Source: Amycolatopsis vancoresmycina
GTDB taxonomy: Bacteria > Actinomycetota > Actinomycetes > Mycobacteriales > Pseudonocardiaceae
Assembly: GCF_000716785.1 (NCBI RefSeq)
Contig: NZ_JNYY01000004.1
Location: forward strand, 372,001-436,000
Direction: 5' to 3'
Length of the DNA: 64,000 bases
Each line of letters starts with the position of its first letter. Positions within the stretch are counted from its first letter, which is position 1. Below are positions 51,953 through 62,199 of this stretch, in pieces. A program made the position numbers and the translations under genes. The notes beneath the pieces are model-generated. The model saw nothing but the letters and a program-made list of their open reading frames with translations, was not told the DNA's origin and did not search any database.

Positions 51953-52072
51953 GAATGACTCATTCGCGGCCTCCAGCGTCCCGAATGAGTCATTCGCGAC
52001 CTCCAGCGTCCCAAATGAGTCATTCGCGACCTCCAGCGTCCCGAATGAGTCATTCGCGACCTCTGGCGTCCA
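51953..52072. repeat. Four 30-bp tandem repeats with an internal palindrome
   Basis: Units start at 51953, 51983, 52013 and 52043, each GAATGASTCATTCGCG followed by CCTCCAGCGTCC. The first half is the palindrome CGAATGASTCATTCG. Units differ at only one to three bases. No unique spacers occur. The array lies between the convergent ABC ATPase terminator and the DppB-type permease stop. Similar short arrays are familiar in Amycolatopsis intergenic DNA. Confidence 0.9.
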
Positions 52073-52105
52073 CCGCCGGGCCTGGCCGTGCGTTGCCGGG
52101 CAGGC

Positions 52106-53122
52106 TCAGCCGACCCGGATGCGGGGGTCGAGGATGCCGTACAGGAGGTCGGCGATCAGGTTGGCGATCACCACGCTCGCCGCGATCAGCACCAGCCATC
52201 CCATCAGGACCTGGGGGTCGTTCTTGTTGACCGCCTCCACCAGCAGCGTGCCCATGCCGTGCCAGTTGAACACCGTCTCGGTGATGATCGCGCCCGTCAC
52301 CGTGGCGCCGAAGTTGACCGAGAACAGCGTCATCACCGGGATCAGGGCGTTGCGGAACGCGTGCCGCCAGATCACCCGCGAGTTCGAGACGCCCTTAGCG
52401 CGCGCTGTGCGCACGTAGTCGGCGCTCAGGACCTCCAGCATCGACGCGCGCTGGAAACGGCTGTACGCGGCGAACGTGATCGCCATGATCGACAGCGTCG
52501 GCAGCAGGAACGCGCCGACGTACTTCGCGAGCGCGTCGCCCACCCCCGTGGCCGACAGGCTCTCCGGGCTCGTCGTGCGCAGCCACGGGTCGCCCAGTAC
52601 GTCGGACAGGCCCAGGTCGCGGACCCAGATGTTGGCGCGGATCGCGTAGCCCTTGAGCACGATCGCCACGCAGAAGATCGGCATCGAGAACATCAGGAAC
52701 GCCAGCGTCGTCGCCAGGTAGTCCCAGATCGAATACTGCTTGACCGCGGCGAGGACGCCCACCAGGACACCGAAGACCAGGGCCAGCACCGACGCCGTCA
52801 GCACCAGCTCCAGCGTCACGCCGAAGGCCGCCATCACCTTCGGCTGGACCGGGGCGAACGCGTTGCCCTGGGCGATCGAGATGCCCCAGTCGCCGGTCAG
52901 GAAGTGGCCCAGCCAGCTGAAGTAGCGGGCGACGACGCTCTGGTCCAGGCCGAGCTTGTGCTCGGTCTCGGCGATCGCCGCGGCGCTGATCCCCGGTTTG
53001 CTACGGATCTCGCCGAGCGGGTCGCCGGTGTTGGCGACCATGACGAAGCAGAGGAACGTGCCGATCAGCAGGACCGGGATGGAGACGGCCAGCCTGCGCA
53101 GCACGTAGAGCACGAGATTCAT
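52106..53122 (-). CDS. Dipeptide ABC transporter permease, DppB type (copy 1)
   Basis: A 338-residue permease with the DppB N-terminal helix (LYVLRRLAVSIPVLLIGTFLCFV), an extracellular loop and five further helices. The EAA coupling loop is YVRTARAKGVSNSRVIWRHAFRNALIPV. It is a close paralogue of the permease at 54125-55141, sharing long identical stretches such as LLPTLSIMAI, SRFQRASMLEV and ETVFNWHGMGTLLVEAV. A hairpin after the DppC gene separates it from that operon. The ATG start has GGGGG upstream. Confidence 0.92.
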   Translation of the reverse strand: MNLVLYVLRRLAVSIPVLLIGTFLCFVMVANTGDPLGEIRSKPGISAAAIAETEHKLGLDQSVVARYFSWLGHFLTGDWGISIAQGNAFAPVQPKVMAAFGVTLELVLTASVLALVFGVLVGVLAAVKQYSIWDYLATTLAFLMFSMPIFCVAIVLKGYAIRANIWVRDLGLSDVLGDPWLRTTSPESLSATGVGDALAKYVGAFLLPTLSIMAITFAAYSRFQRASMLEVLSADYVRTARAKGVSNSRVIWRHAFRNALIPVMTLFSVNFGATVTGAIITETVFNWHGMGTLLVEAVNKNDPQVLMGWLVLIAASVVIANLIADLLYGILDPRIRVG

Positions 53123-53160
53123 CCGAAACCCCCAGGTCCGGCGATCCGCGCGCGAAAACG

Positions 53161-53196
53161 GACGCGGGGGCGACCGGAACCGGTCACCCCCGCGTC
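53161..53196 (-). terminator. Hairpin between the DppC- and DppB(copy 1) genes
   Basis: 17-bp arms with a single mismatch (53161-53177 and 53180-53196, core GACGCGGGGG) and an AA loop. It lies 6 bp after the DppC-type gene stop and 38 bp before the next start, so it acts as terminator or attenuator. Confidence 0.7.
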
Positions 53197-53202
53197 GCGC
53201 GT

Positions 53203-54132
53203 TCAGGCCTTCATTCTCCGCTGGCGCGGGTCGAAGGCGTCGCGAAGACCGTCACCGATGAAGTTGATCGTCAGTGAAATCAGCACGAGCACGATGAACG
53301 GACCGAAGAACAGCGCCGGCCGCGTCTGCAGCTGGGCGTAGTTCTCCAGGATGACGCGGCCCAGCGAGGTGTCGGGCAGCTGGACACCCAGGCCGATGAA
53401 CGACAGCGCGGCTTCCGCCAGCACGGCCTGCGCGACCGCGAGGGTCGCGTTCACCGTGATGCTGCCGACCATGTTCGGCACCAGGTGCTTGAAGATGATC
53501 CGGACGACGCCGGCCCCCGAAGCGCGCGCCGCGTCGACGAACTCGCGCTGCGACAGCGACATCGCTTCGGCCCGGGTGATCCGGGCGATCGGCATCCACG
53601 CGAACGCCGACAGCACCAGCGCGACGATGTACCACGTACCGCCGCCGAACACCTTGGCCAGGATGGCCGCCGCGGCGATCTGCGGGATGATCAGGAACAG
53701 GTCCGTCACCCGGGAGATCGCCGAGTCGGTGAACCCGCGCAGGTAGCCGGCGACCGCGCCGAACACGACACCGATCACGGTGGCCAGGATCGACACCGTG
53801 AGCGCGATCAGCAGCGAGTACTGCGTGCCGCGCAGCACCTGCGACACCATGTCCTTGCCGACCTGCGTCGTCCCGAGCGGGAACTCGCCGCTGGGCTTGG
53901 CGAACGACGGGAACGAGCTGTCCTGGTAGCCGTGCTTCCAGAAGATCGGCATGAGCACGCTGATCAGCACGATCAGGATCAGCACCGCCGTCGACGCCAT
54001 CGCCAGCTTGTGGTGCAGGAACTTCCGCAGGACCAGCTTGCCCTGGCTGCGCGGTTCCGGCAGCGCGTCCGGCGGCAGCGTGCCTTCGGTGGCAGCGGTT
54101 TCGCTCGCGAGAAGAGAGTTCAAGTCAGCCAA
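53203..54132 (-). CDS. Dipeptide ABC transporter permease, DppC type
   Basis: A 309-residue permease. A cytoplasmic N-terminus of about 40 residues precedes AMASTAVLILIVLISVLMPIFW and four or five more helices. The EAA loop is EFVDAARASGAGVVRIIFKHLVPN, and the C-terminus NFIGDGLRDAFDPRQRR is diagnostic for DppC/OppC. It should pair with a DppB-type subunit to form the peptide channel. The TTG start (54132) overlaps the upstream DppB(copy 2) stop by 8 bp and has GAGGA seven bases upstream. Confidence 0.92.
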   Translation of the reverse strand: MADLNSLLASETAATEGTLPPDALPEPRSQGKLVLRKFLHHKLAMASTAVLILIVLISVLMPIFWKHGYQDSSFPSFAKPSGEFPLGTTQVGKDMVSQVLRGTQYSLLIALTVSILATVIGVVFGAVAGYLRGFTDSAISRVTDLFLIIPQIAAAAILAKVFGGGTWYIVALVLSAFAWMPIARITRAEAMSLSQREFVDAARASGAGVVRIIFKHLVPNMVGSITVNATLAVAQAVLAEAALSFIGLGVQLPDTSLGRVILENYAQLQTRPALFFGPFIVLVLISLTINFIGDGLRDAFDPRQRRMKA

Positions 54133-55141
54133 CGCGAATCCTCGGGTCCAGGATGCCGTACATCAGGTCGGCGATCAGGTTGGCGATGATCACGAGAGAG
54201 GCGATGACCACGAGCCAGCCCATCATCACCTGAGTGTCGTTCTTCGTGACGGCTTCCACCAGCAATGTGCCCATACCGTGCCAGTTGAACACCGTCTCGG
54301 TGATGATCGCGCCGGCCAGGACCGAGCCGAAGTTCACCGAGAACAGGGTCGTCACGGGGATCAGGGCGTTGCGGAACGCGTGCCGGAAGATGACCCGGCC
54401 GTTGGCGAGGCCCTTGGCGCGCGCGGTGCGCACGTAGTCCGAGCCCATGACCTCGAGCATCGAGGCGCGCTGGAACCGGCTGTACGCGGCGAAGCTGATC
54501 GCCATGATCGACAGCGTCGGCAGCAGGTACGCGCCGATGGTGCTGGTGATGAAGTCGCCGACGCCGTCGGTCTTCAGCTGCTCCGGGCTGGTCGTGCGCA
54601 GCCACGGGTTGCCGAGGACGTCGGACAGGCCGAGGTCGCGGACCCAGCCGTTGATCTCGATCGCGTAGCGCTTCAGCACGATCGCGACGCAGAAGATCGG
54701 CATCGAGAAGAGCAGGAAGGCGAGGGTGGTCGCGATGTAGTCGATGATCGAGTACTGCTTCACCGCGGCGAGCACGCCGACGATGATGCCCACGATCAGG
54801 GCGAGGATCTCGGCGCCGACCACGAGCTTGAAGGTGACGCCGAGAGCGGCCATCACCTTGGGGGCGACCGGCGCGAGGGCGTTGCCCTGGGCGATGGAGA
54901 TGCCCCAGTTGCCGGTCAGGAAGTCACCGAGCCACGTGAAGTAGCGCGGGATGATGCCCTGGTCGAGACCGAGCTTGGCGGCCGTGGCGGCCAGCGCTTC
55001 CTTGCTGATCTGCGGGTTCTGGCGCAGCTCGCCCAGCGGGTCGCCGGTGCCGGCGACCATGACGAAACACAGGAAAGTCCCGACCAGCAGGACGGGAATC
55101 GATATCGCCAGACGGCGAAGGATGTAGATCACCAGGTTCAA
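54125..55141 (-). CDS. Dipeptide ABC transporter permease, DppB type (copy 2)
   Basis: A 338-residue permease, the same length as its paralogue at 52106-53122 and highly similar throughout (LNLVIYILRRLAISIPVLLVGTFLCFVMV; identical ILDPRIRVG end). The EAA loop is YVRTARAKGLANGRVIFRHAFRNALIPV. TTG at 55141 is preferred because it aligns with the paralogue's start and has GGAGCAG six bases upstream; ATG at 55156 would add five residues. It is followed by the DppC-type gene in an 8-bp overlap and preceded by a hairpin after the binding-protein gene. Confidence 0.92.
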   Translation of the reverse strand: MNLVIYILRRLAISIPVLLVGTFLCFVMVAGTGDPLGELRQNPQISKEALAATAAKLGLDQGIIPRYFTWLGDFLTGNWGISIAQGNALAPVAPKVMAALGVTFKLVVGAEILALIVGIIVGVLAAVKQYSIIDYIATTLAFLLFSMPIFCVAIVLKRYAIEINGWVRDLGLSDVLGNPWLRTTSPEQLKTDGVGDFITSTIGAYLLPTLSIMAISFAAYSRFQRASMLEVMGSDYVRTARAKGLANGRVIFRHAFRNALIPVTTLFSVNFGSVLAGAIITETVFNWHGMGTLLVEAVTKNDTQVMMGWLVVIASLVIIANLIADLMYGILDPRIRVG

Positions 55142-55245
55142 CGAACTGCTCCTCATCCGGGCCTGGTCGTCAGAAGTGCGCTGGACCGCTACCCGGTTGT
55201 CTACCGTAGTGGCGGTAACCCTACGGTCAACAGCTACTTCCGGTG

Positions 55246-55282
55246 GGTACCGGGGCCCGGCTTGTGGCCGGACCCCGGTACC
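55246..55282 (-). terminator. Attenuating hairpin between binding-protein and permease genes
   Basis: 16-bp arms with one mismatch (55246-55261 and 55267-55282, core GGTACCGGGG). A smaller ACCGTAG...CTACGGT dyad lies at 55203-55227. Such a structure would leave more binding-protein mRNA than permease mRNA. Confidence 0.65.
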
Positions 55283-55327
55283 TCCCAGGTCATCTGGAGC
55301 GAGGGGAAAGAAGAGGCGGGGCGAGCC

Positions 55328-57139
55328 CTACTTCTTCTGCTCCCACTCGCCGGCGTTCCACAGCACACCGTCGTACGACTGCATGTAGACGCGGTCGATG
55401 CCCTTGAACGCCCACATGCTCGGCGTCTGGAACAGCGGCAGGGTCGCGTAGTCGTCGGCGATGGCCTTGTCGGCCTCCTGGTACTTCTGCAGCTTGACCT
55501 GCTCGTCGGTCGCCTTCACCGCAGCGTTGTAGGCGTCGTCGATCTTCGGGTCGCACAGCGCCTGGTAGTTCTGCTCGCCGCCCTTGTCCGGGCAGATGTA
55601 GATCGAGCGGGACTCCGCCTTGAACGGCTGGGCCGACCAGCCGAACAGCGCGACGTCGTAGTCACCGGTCGAGACGCGGCCACCCTTGAGGAAGTTGGCG
55701 TCGGTCTCGTCCTTGACCTCGATGCCGGCCGCCTTGGCCTGCGAGATGATGATCTCGACGGTCTGGCTGCGGCGCGCGTTCTGGTTGTGCGTGATCTTGA
55801 ACGAAGCGCGCTGGCCGCCCTTGGCGAAGATGCCGTCGGCGCCCTTGGCCCAGCCGGCGTCGGTCAGGGTCTTGGCCGCCGCGTCGGCGCCCAGGCCGGC
55901 CTTGCTGCTGTACAGGTCGGTGTAGCCCTCTTCACCCTGGAAGAAGACGACGCTGTTCAGCGGCTCCGCGTCCGCCTGGACCTCCTTGAGCAGCTTGTCC
56001 GTGATCTCCTTGCGGTTGATCGACTCGATGAAGGCCTTGCGAAGGTCCTTGTCGGCGAACATGCGCTTGAAGTTCAGGTCGAGGTGCTCGTAGGTCAGCT
56101 GCGGGGCCGAACCGTAGACCACGCCCTGGGCCGCGAGACCCTTCATCGTCTGGGCCGCGGTGGCGTCCGGCTGGGTCGACGCCGCAACGTCGATCTCACC
56201 GTTCTGCAGCGCGGTGGCCATGGCCTTGGTGTCTTCCATGGCCTTGACGACGATCTTCGACGGGCCACCCTTGCCGCCGGCCCACATGGGGTTCTTCTCG
56301 AGGGTGACGGCCTTCTGGTTGGCGTCGAACGCGGTGAGCTTGTACGGGCCGGAAGCGGGCATGATGTCCGCCTTGAAGCCCTTCCACTCGTTCGTCCAGA
56401 AGTCACCGGCGGCCTTGATCTGGGCCGGGTCGCCGGTCGGGGCCAGCTTCGTGATGTCCGCGATGCCGGTCTTCGACTCGAGGATGTGCGCGGGCATGAT
56501 CGCCGGCGCGTTGAACAGGCCCTTGTAGTCCAGGTAGGGCTCGCTGTAGTCGGTGACGAAGGTCAGCGCGTCCTTGCAGGTGGCCTGCTTGATCAGCGAG
56601 TACCCGGTGGTCGAGGCCGAGTTGAACGGGTTCTTGCCGTCCGGGCCCTTGGCGAAGCCGCTCTGCGACAGCCACGCGAGGTACATGTCCTTGCAGTCGT
56701 ACGGCTGGCCGTCCGACCACTTGATGTTCGGCTTGATCTTGTAGGTGACCTGCTGCGGGTCCTTCTGCGTGATGTCCCACGACTCGAAGATGTCGTTGTT
56801 CAGCAGCACCTTGTTGTTGCCGTCGAGCTTCAACGTACCGGAGAGCACCGCGGCCAGGACGTAGTTGTTGTACGAGCTGTTGGTGTCCGGGGTCTGGTTG
56901 TTGTACCCCGAGTACCCGTCGTCGATACCGATCGTGACGGTACCGTCGTAAGGCTTCGTGTCCGCGAGCTTGAACAGGTCGCCGGTCTCGGCCTTGCCGA
57001 CAGCCATCGCCTTGACGTCGGTCGACGATCCGTTCTGGTCGGTGTTGCCCGAGCCCGAATCACCGCCACTGCAGGCGCTCAGCAACAGCGAAGCGCCGGC
57101 GACGAGCGACAAAGCGGAGACTGCTTTGGATCTCCTCAT
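55328..57139 (-). CDS. Peptide-binding lipoprotein of the ABC system (SBP family 5)
   Basis: A 603-residue extracellular substrate-binding lipoprotein. Lipobox LLLSAC gives the acylated Cys near residue 23, followed by a Gly/Ser linker. The DppA/OppA fold is shown by YKIKPNIKWSDGQPYDCKDMY, GPYKLTAFDANQKAVTLEKNP and DLRKAFIESINRKEI. ATG at 57139 with AGGAGGG upstream is chosen; the in-frame start at 57250 lies before the real signal peptide. A 289-bp upstream region (57140-57428), lower in GC than average, should hold the promoter. It delivers peptides to the downstream permeases and the DppD-DppF-type ATPase. Confidence 0.94.
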   Translation of the reverse strand: MRRSKAVSALSLVAGASLLLSACSGGDSGSGNTDQNGSSTDVKAMAVGKAETGDLFKLADTKPYDGTVTIGIDDGYSGYNNQTPDTNSSYNNYVLAAVLSGTLKLDGNNKVLLNNDIFESWDITQKDPQQVTYKIKPNIKWSDGQPYDCKDMYLAWLSQSGFAKGPDGKNPFNSASTTGYSLIKQATCKDALTFVTDYSEPYLDYKGLFNAPAIMPAHILESKTGIADITKLAPTGDPAQIKAAGDFWTNEWKGFKADIMPASGPYKLTAFDANQKAVTLEKNPMWAGGKGGPSKIVVKAMEDTKAMATALQNGEIDVAASTQPDATAAQTMKGLAAQGVVYGSAPQLTYEHLDLNFKRMFADKDLRKAFIESINRKEITDKLLKEVQADAEPLNSVVFFQGEEGYTDLYSSKAGLGADAAAKTLTDAGWAKGADGIFAKGGQRASFKITHNQNARRSQTVEIIISQAKAAGIEVKDETDANFLKGGRVSTGDYDVALFGWSAQPFKAESRSIYICPDKGGEQNYQALCDPKIDDAYNAAVKATDEQVKLQKYQEADKAIADDYATLPLFQTPSMWAFKGIDRVYMQSYDGVLWNAGEWEQKK

Positions 57140-57428
57140 GAAGTGTGCCCTCCTAGCACTGAGCCCTTGAATATCGGGACAAGGGCCCACACCGCTCCGG
57201 TTGGATGGGCCGGAGCCTACGACACGCCAAGCGACACTCAACTGGCGCACTGCGGGAGCACGCTAGAAAGGAAAAGCACCGACAGTCACCAGTTCAGGGT
57301 CGATCGTGACCAAAGGGTGACTTCCAGTCGACATCCAGAAATACGACGGTTACCTCATGGATTCACAACGTCCCACTCGAACGCGTTGGTGAAGATCACC
57401 CGGTAGTACTGAATGCGTAGCCAACCGA

Positions 57429-59165
57429 TTACTTCGGGCCGCGAGTCCAGTTCACCGCCGACCCGAACGGGCCCACCATCGGGGGGCCCGGTGTGACGCC
57501 CGAGATGCCCGATCCGATCGCCAGGGTGTCAGCCAATTGGAACAACGGGAGCACCACGTTCTGGCGCCAAAGTTCAGGCTCAAGAGTGGTGAGCGCCTCG
57601 GCGATCGGGGTCGATCCGGACAGCGCCGCGTCGATCGACGGCTGCAGCGCCGGGTCGCAGAAGCCGGCCGAATTGCCCGGGACGACCGGCTTGGTCTTGT
57701 CCACGCCCGCGGTGGTCTGCTCCGGGCGGCAGCCGAAGGTCGAGGCGAGCACCGACGCGGTGTCGCCGCCGACGGCCTGCGGGACGACGGCGATGTCGAC
57801 CCCGACGTTGCCCGCCGAGTCGCCGGTCGGCTGCTGGACCCCGCTGACGACCGGCATCGCGAGCAGCCCGCTGAACAGGTCGCGCGGCTGCGGCGCGATC
57901 GTGTTGACCTCGATGCCCTGCGCGGTGAGCTCGGCGGCGAGCTCCTTGGCGATCGTCGCGTACGGCTCCTGCGTGCCGGGCGAGGCGATGACCAGCGAAA
58001 GGGCCTTGCCGTTCTTGCGCCAGGTGCCCGCGGTCTTGGTGTAGCCGGCCGCCTTCAGGGACTCCTCGGCCTTGGCGACGTCGGGCGCGGTCGGCGGGCC
58101 GGGCGGGATGGTCGCCGCGTAGCCCTTCGCCGACGGCGGCGTCACCTGCGCGTCGGCGTGCAGCGCCGACGACGGGCCGCCGTTGACGCCCTCGGTGATC
58201 AGCTTGGCGCGGTCGACCAGCGCGGCGACCCCGGCGCGGACCTGGGTGTCCTGCAGCGTCGCGCTGACCGGGCGCAGCAGCACGTCGGCGACCAGCGGCC
58301 GGGCGACGGTGTGCAGCCGGACCGCGGAGCCGAGCTCGCCGAGCAGCTTGAGCTCGTCGCCGGTCGTCCTGGCCAGCGCGAACTGGTCGTTGCCGCTGCG
58401 CAGCGCGGCCAGCAGGGTGCTCTGGTCCGACCGGCGCAGCACGATCCGGTCGATCGCCGCGGGCTTCTCCCAGTAGCGCTCGTTGCGCTCGAGGATCACC
58501 TCGCCGCGGGCGGTGTCGAGGCTCTTGATCGAGAACGGGCCGGCGACGGCCGGGAAGTTCGAGGCGAGCGCCCCGCGCCAGCCGTCGGGCGCGTCCTTGA
58601 GCAGGTGGGCGGGCAGCAGGTCGGAGAACAGCGTCTGCCAGCCCGGGTACGGCTTGGCGAAGGTGACCTCGACGCGCTTGCCGCCCTCGCGGGACTGCAG
58701 GTCGGTGATCTGCCGGTAGCCGGCGGGCCCGATCACGCCGGGCTGGTCGCGCAGCTGGGTGCGCAGGTAGTCGAAGTCCTCGGCGGCGATGGGCGCGCCG
58801 TCGGACCAGGACGCGTCCGGGCGGATCTCGTAGGCGACCACGAACGGCTGCTGCGAGATCACCTCGGCGGACTTCATCAGGTTCTTGTCGAGCTGGGTGG
58901 TGCCGTCGTCCTTCTGGCGGAACACCGAGGGCAGCAGCAGCTGCGAGAGCGCCGAGGTCACCTGGGACGAGTCCGCGAGGTTGTGCGGGTTGTACCCGCC
59001 GAGCACGTCGTCGACGCCGACGACGATCTGCGACGGCGTCTTGCCGGTGGTCGACGCCGGCGCGACCGACGACGACACGACCGGTGGCGGCGGGGTGTTC
59101 GAGCAGGCGGTGAGCAGCACGGCCGCGAGTGCCAGTACCGGCACCGCCTTGCGATTCACCCGCAC
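57429..59165 (-). CDS. lpqW: Lipoprotein LpqW-like (substrate-binding-protein fold)
   Basis: A 578-residue lipoprotein with lipobox LLTAC near residue 20 and a family-5 solute-binding fold (YEIRPDASWSDGAPIAAEDF, GPFSIKSLDTARGEVILERN). Placement beside typA, with mshB close by, matches Rv1166 (LpqW) next to Rv1165 in M. tuberculosis. There LpqW influences the balance of phosphatidylinositol mannosides and lipoarabinomannan. It may instead be an ordinary peptide-binding protein, given the adjacent dipeptide system. The GTG at 59165 has GGAGG eight bases upstream; the frame further upstream to 59387 has no signal-peptide character. Confidence 0.8.
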   Translation of the reverse strand: MRVNRKAVPVLALAAVLLTACSNTPPPPVVSSSVAPASTTGKTPSQIVVGVDDVLGGYNPHNLADSSQVTSALSQLLLPSVFRQKDDGTTQLDKNLMKSAEVISQQPFVVAYEIRPDASWSDGAPIAAEDFDYLRTQLRDQPGVIGPAGYRQITDLQSREGGKRVEVTFAKPYPGWQTLFSDLLPAHLLKDAPDGWRGALASNFPAVAGPFSIKSLDTARGEVILERNERYWEKPAAIDRIVLRRSDQSTLLAALRSGNDQFALARTTGDELKLLGELGSAVRLHTVARPLVADVLLRPVSATLQDTQVRAGVAALVDRAKLITEGVNGGPSSALHADAQVTPPSAKGYAATIPPGPPTAPDVAKAEESLKAAGYTKTAGTWRKNGKALSLVIASPGTQEPYATIAKELAAELTAQGIEVNTIAPQPRDLFSGLLAMPVVSGVQQPTGDSAGNVGVDIAVVPQAVGGDTASVLASTFGCRPEQTTAGVDKTKPVVPGNSAGFCDPALQPSIDAALSGSTPIAEALTTLEPELWRQNVVLPLFQLADTLAIGSGISGVTPGPPMVGPFGSAVNWTRGPK

Positions 59166-59500
59166 GCCCCGTTCCTCCCAGAATCCACCGATCGGGTCAG
59201 CCATGCTCCCACGACCGCCTTCGCCGCCGGAACCGAGATTCCCACACCCGGATCGGCCGGGTCCGCCACCCCGTGGTGCCACTACGGGGAAGGACGCGCG
59301 GACCGCCGTCCGGGTTCCCGGACCGTTCCGGAACGGCGGAACGAACACGGGCCGGACACGAGAAAGGTTCACCTCGGTGGCCGGCACCAGGCGATGATGC
59401 CGGCGGAACCCCTATAAAGATATAAGGAGAAGAACCGCGGAATTCGTGACGATGGGTTCGGGTCCGGCCGACCCAGCGTAAGGGACCGGGCACGAAAAAA
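59166..59500. other. lpqW upstream region with an AT-rich patch
   Basis: No gene is visible. CTATAAAGATATAAGGAG at 59411-59428 is the most AT-rich patch of the area. Read on the minus strand it offers TTATAT and TTTATAG minus-10-like boxes for lpqW, about 245 bp before its start. Open frames across 59166-59387 are the meaningless extension of the lpqW frame. Confidence 0.4.
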
Positions 59501-59525
59501 CCTCCCGGTGCGGCACACCGGGAGG
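59501..59525 (-). terminator. Terminator of typA
   Basis: Perfect 10-bp arms CCTCCCGGTG (59501-59510) and complement (59516-59525). TTTTTT directly follows on the minus strand, 18 bp after the typA stop. Confidence 0.88.
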
Positions 59526-59543
59526 ATTTTCCGAACGGGCGGA

Positions 59544-61469
<1,926 letters not shown>

Positions 61470-61603
61470 GCGAGAACTCCTGAACTTCAAGGGTTGGATG
61501 GCCGCGCAAGCCGCTCAGGCATCCGTGACCGGCTCTGGTCACACGCGGACCTCACCCAGGATACCTGCCACCCCGGTGTGAGCGGCCCCACGCCCCCCTG
61601 GTG

Positions 61604-61619
61604 GTTAGGCTGACCTAAC
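61604..61619 (+). promoter_or_regulatory. Putative IdeR/DtxR iron box
   Basis: A perfect dyad GTTAGG-CTGA-CCTAAC. Its core TTAGGCTGACCTAA differs by one base from the second two-thirds of the 19-bp DtxR/IdeR consensus (TTAGGTTAGSCTAACCTAA). It lies 44 bp before the start of a Cys-rich mini-protein and overlaps a TAGGCT minus-10-like sequence, the position expected for iron-dependent repression. Confidence 0.6.
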
Positions 61620-61662
61620 GTGGAAACCCGGTGAAGGTCGCCGATCCGGAAGGTGCGTGCGC

Positions 61663-61812
61663 GTGGGCAAGAAGCCGAAGGACCCGCGGAAGGTCGTGCG
61701 CAAGCTCATGAAGGCCGGCAAGGTCAAGAAGAAGTGCTGCCGGTCGAAGCCGCGCTGCAAGAAGTGCCCGGTATTGGCTCTGAAGAAGGCCAAAGAGGAC
61801 CTGGCGGCCTAG
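61663..61812 (+). CDS. Small basic Cys-rich protein (49 residues)
   Basis: The ORF starts GTG with GGAAGGTG upstream and encodes VGKKPKDPRKVVRKLMKAG followed by KVKKKCCRSKPRCKKCPV and an ALKKAKEDLAA tail. Four Cys in a CC-x5-C-x2-C pattern within a Lys/Arg-rich chain suggest a metal- or iron-sulfur-binding or nucleic-acid-binding mini-protein. Third-codon positions are GC-rich, as in real genes. It follows a putative iron box, so iron limitation may induce it. Its TAG overlaps the convergent YciI-like gene stop in a shared CTAG. GTG at 61657 is an alternative start. I know no established function. Confidence 0.75.
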   Translation: MGKKPKDPRKVVRKLMKAGKVKKKCCRSKPRCKKCPVLALKKAKEDLAA

Positions 61813-62108
61813 TGCGGTACCGCCTCGTTGAGCAGCCGCAGCTCCGGGGCGGTCTTGGTCGGCGAGAACTCGATCACCTCGTACTGCGCCAGGTGCTTCA
61901 CGCAGAAGGGATCGGACGCCAGGATCGCGTCCAGCTTCCCGCGGGCCATCGGGCGCGTGATGATCACGCCGCCGGTGCGCGGGTTCCGCCGTCCCGACGC
62001 CAGGAAGTGGCCGTGCTCGTACTGCTTGTTCAGCCACTCGGCGTGGTCCGGGAGCGCGTAGTCGATTTCCTCGATCGGTGCGGTGTAGTTCAGTAGGACG
62101 ACATACAT
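61809..62108 (-). CDS. YciI-family protein
   Basis: A 99-residue single-domain YciI/ferredoxin-like-fold protein: MYVVLLNYTAPIEEIDYALPDHAEWL, then HFLASGRRNPRTGGVIITRPM and DPFCVKHLAQYEVIEF. The conserved His-Asp region (PDHAEWL) forms the putative active site of the family, whose members act as dehydrochlorinases or remain uncharacterised. ATG at 62108 is used; a start seven codons upstream has no support. It is divergent from the trpS leader and tail-to-tail with the Cys-rich mini-gene. Confidence 0.9.
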   Translation of the reverse strand: MYVVLLNYTAPIEEIDYALPDHAEWLNKQYEHGHFLASGRRNPRTGGVIITRPMARGKLDAILASDPFCVKHLAQYEVIEFSPTKTAPELRLLNEAVPH

Positions 62109-62142
62109 GGTTAGACGGTAGACCCGCACGCCACTTCGCGCC

Positions 62143-62148
62143 TATGCT
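62143..62148 (+). promoter_or_regulatory. Minus-10 box of the trpS leader
   Basis: TATGCT ends six bases before the leader-peptide ATG at 62155. The leader transcript would therefore start at or next to the ATG and be translated without a Shine-Dalgarno sequence. No clear minus-35 element is visible. Confidence 0.5.
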
Positions 62149-62154
62149 CGCCGC

Positions 62155-62199
62155 ATGCGCGTGCAGACGTCCTGGTGGCCGCCCTCGGCGGCCGACTAG
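62155..62199 (+). CDS. trp leader peptide (14 residues, tandem Trp codons)
   Basis: ATG to TAG encodes MRVQTSWWPPSAAD. Two adjacent TGG codons (62173-62178) lie at the 5' base of a hairpin and 41 bp before the terminator stem. This is the arrangement of a ribosome-mediated attenuator: ribosome stalling at Trp codons when charged tRNA-Trp is scarce would release the downstream antiterminator. Confidence 0.85.
   Translation: MRVQTSWWPPSAAD

Noticed and set aside
51953..52072. Possible CRISPR array or small gene encoding ESFATSSVPN repeats
   Set aside because: There are no spacers; and the frame has no start codon with a ribosome site and lies between terminator and gene end.
53951..57406. A 1151-codon plus-strand open frame
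   Set aside because: It runs antisense across the permease and binding-protein genes, which have clear families, starts and ribosome sites.
59438..59480. A tiny plus-strand ORF after the AAGGAG at 59425
   Set aside because: It has only about 12 codons, ends at once, and the patch is better explained as an AT-rich promoter for the minus strand.
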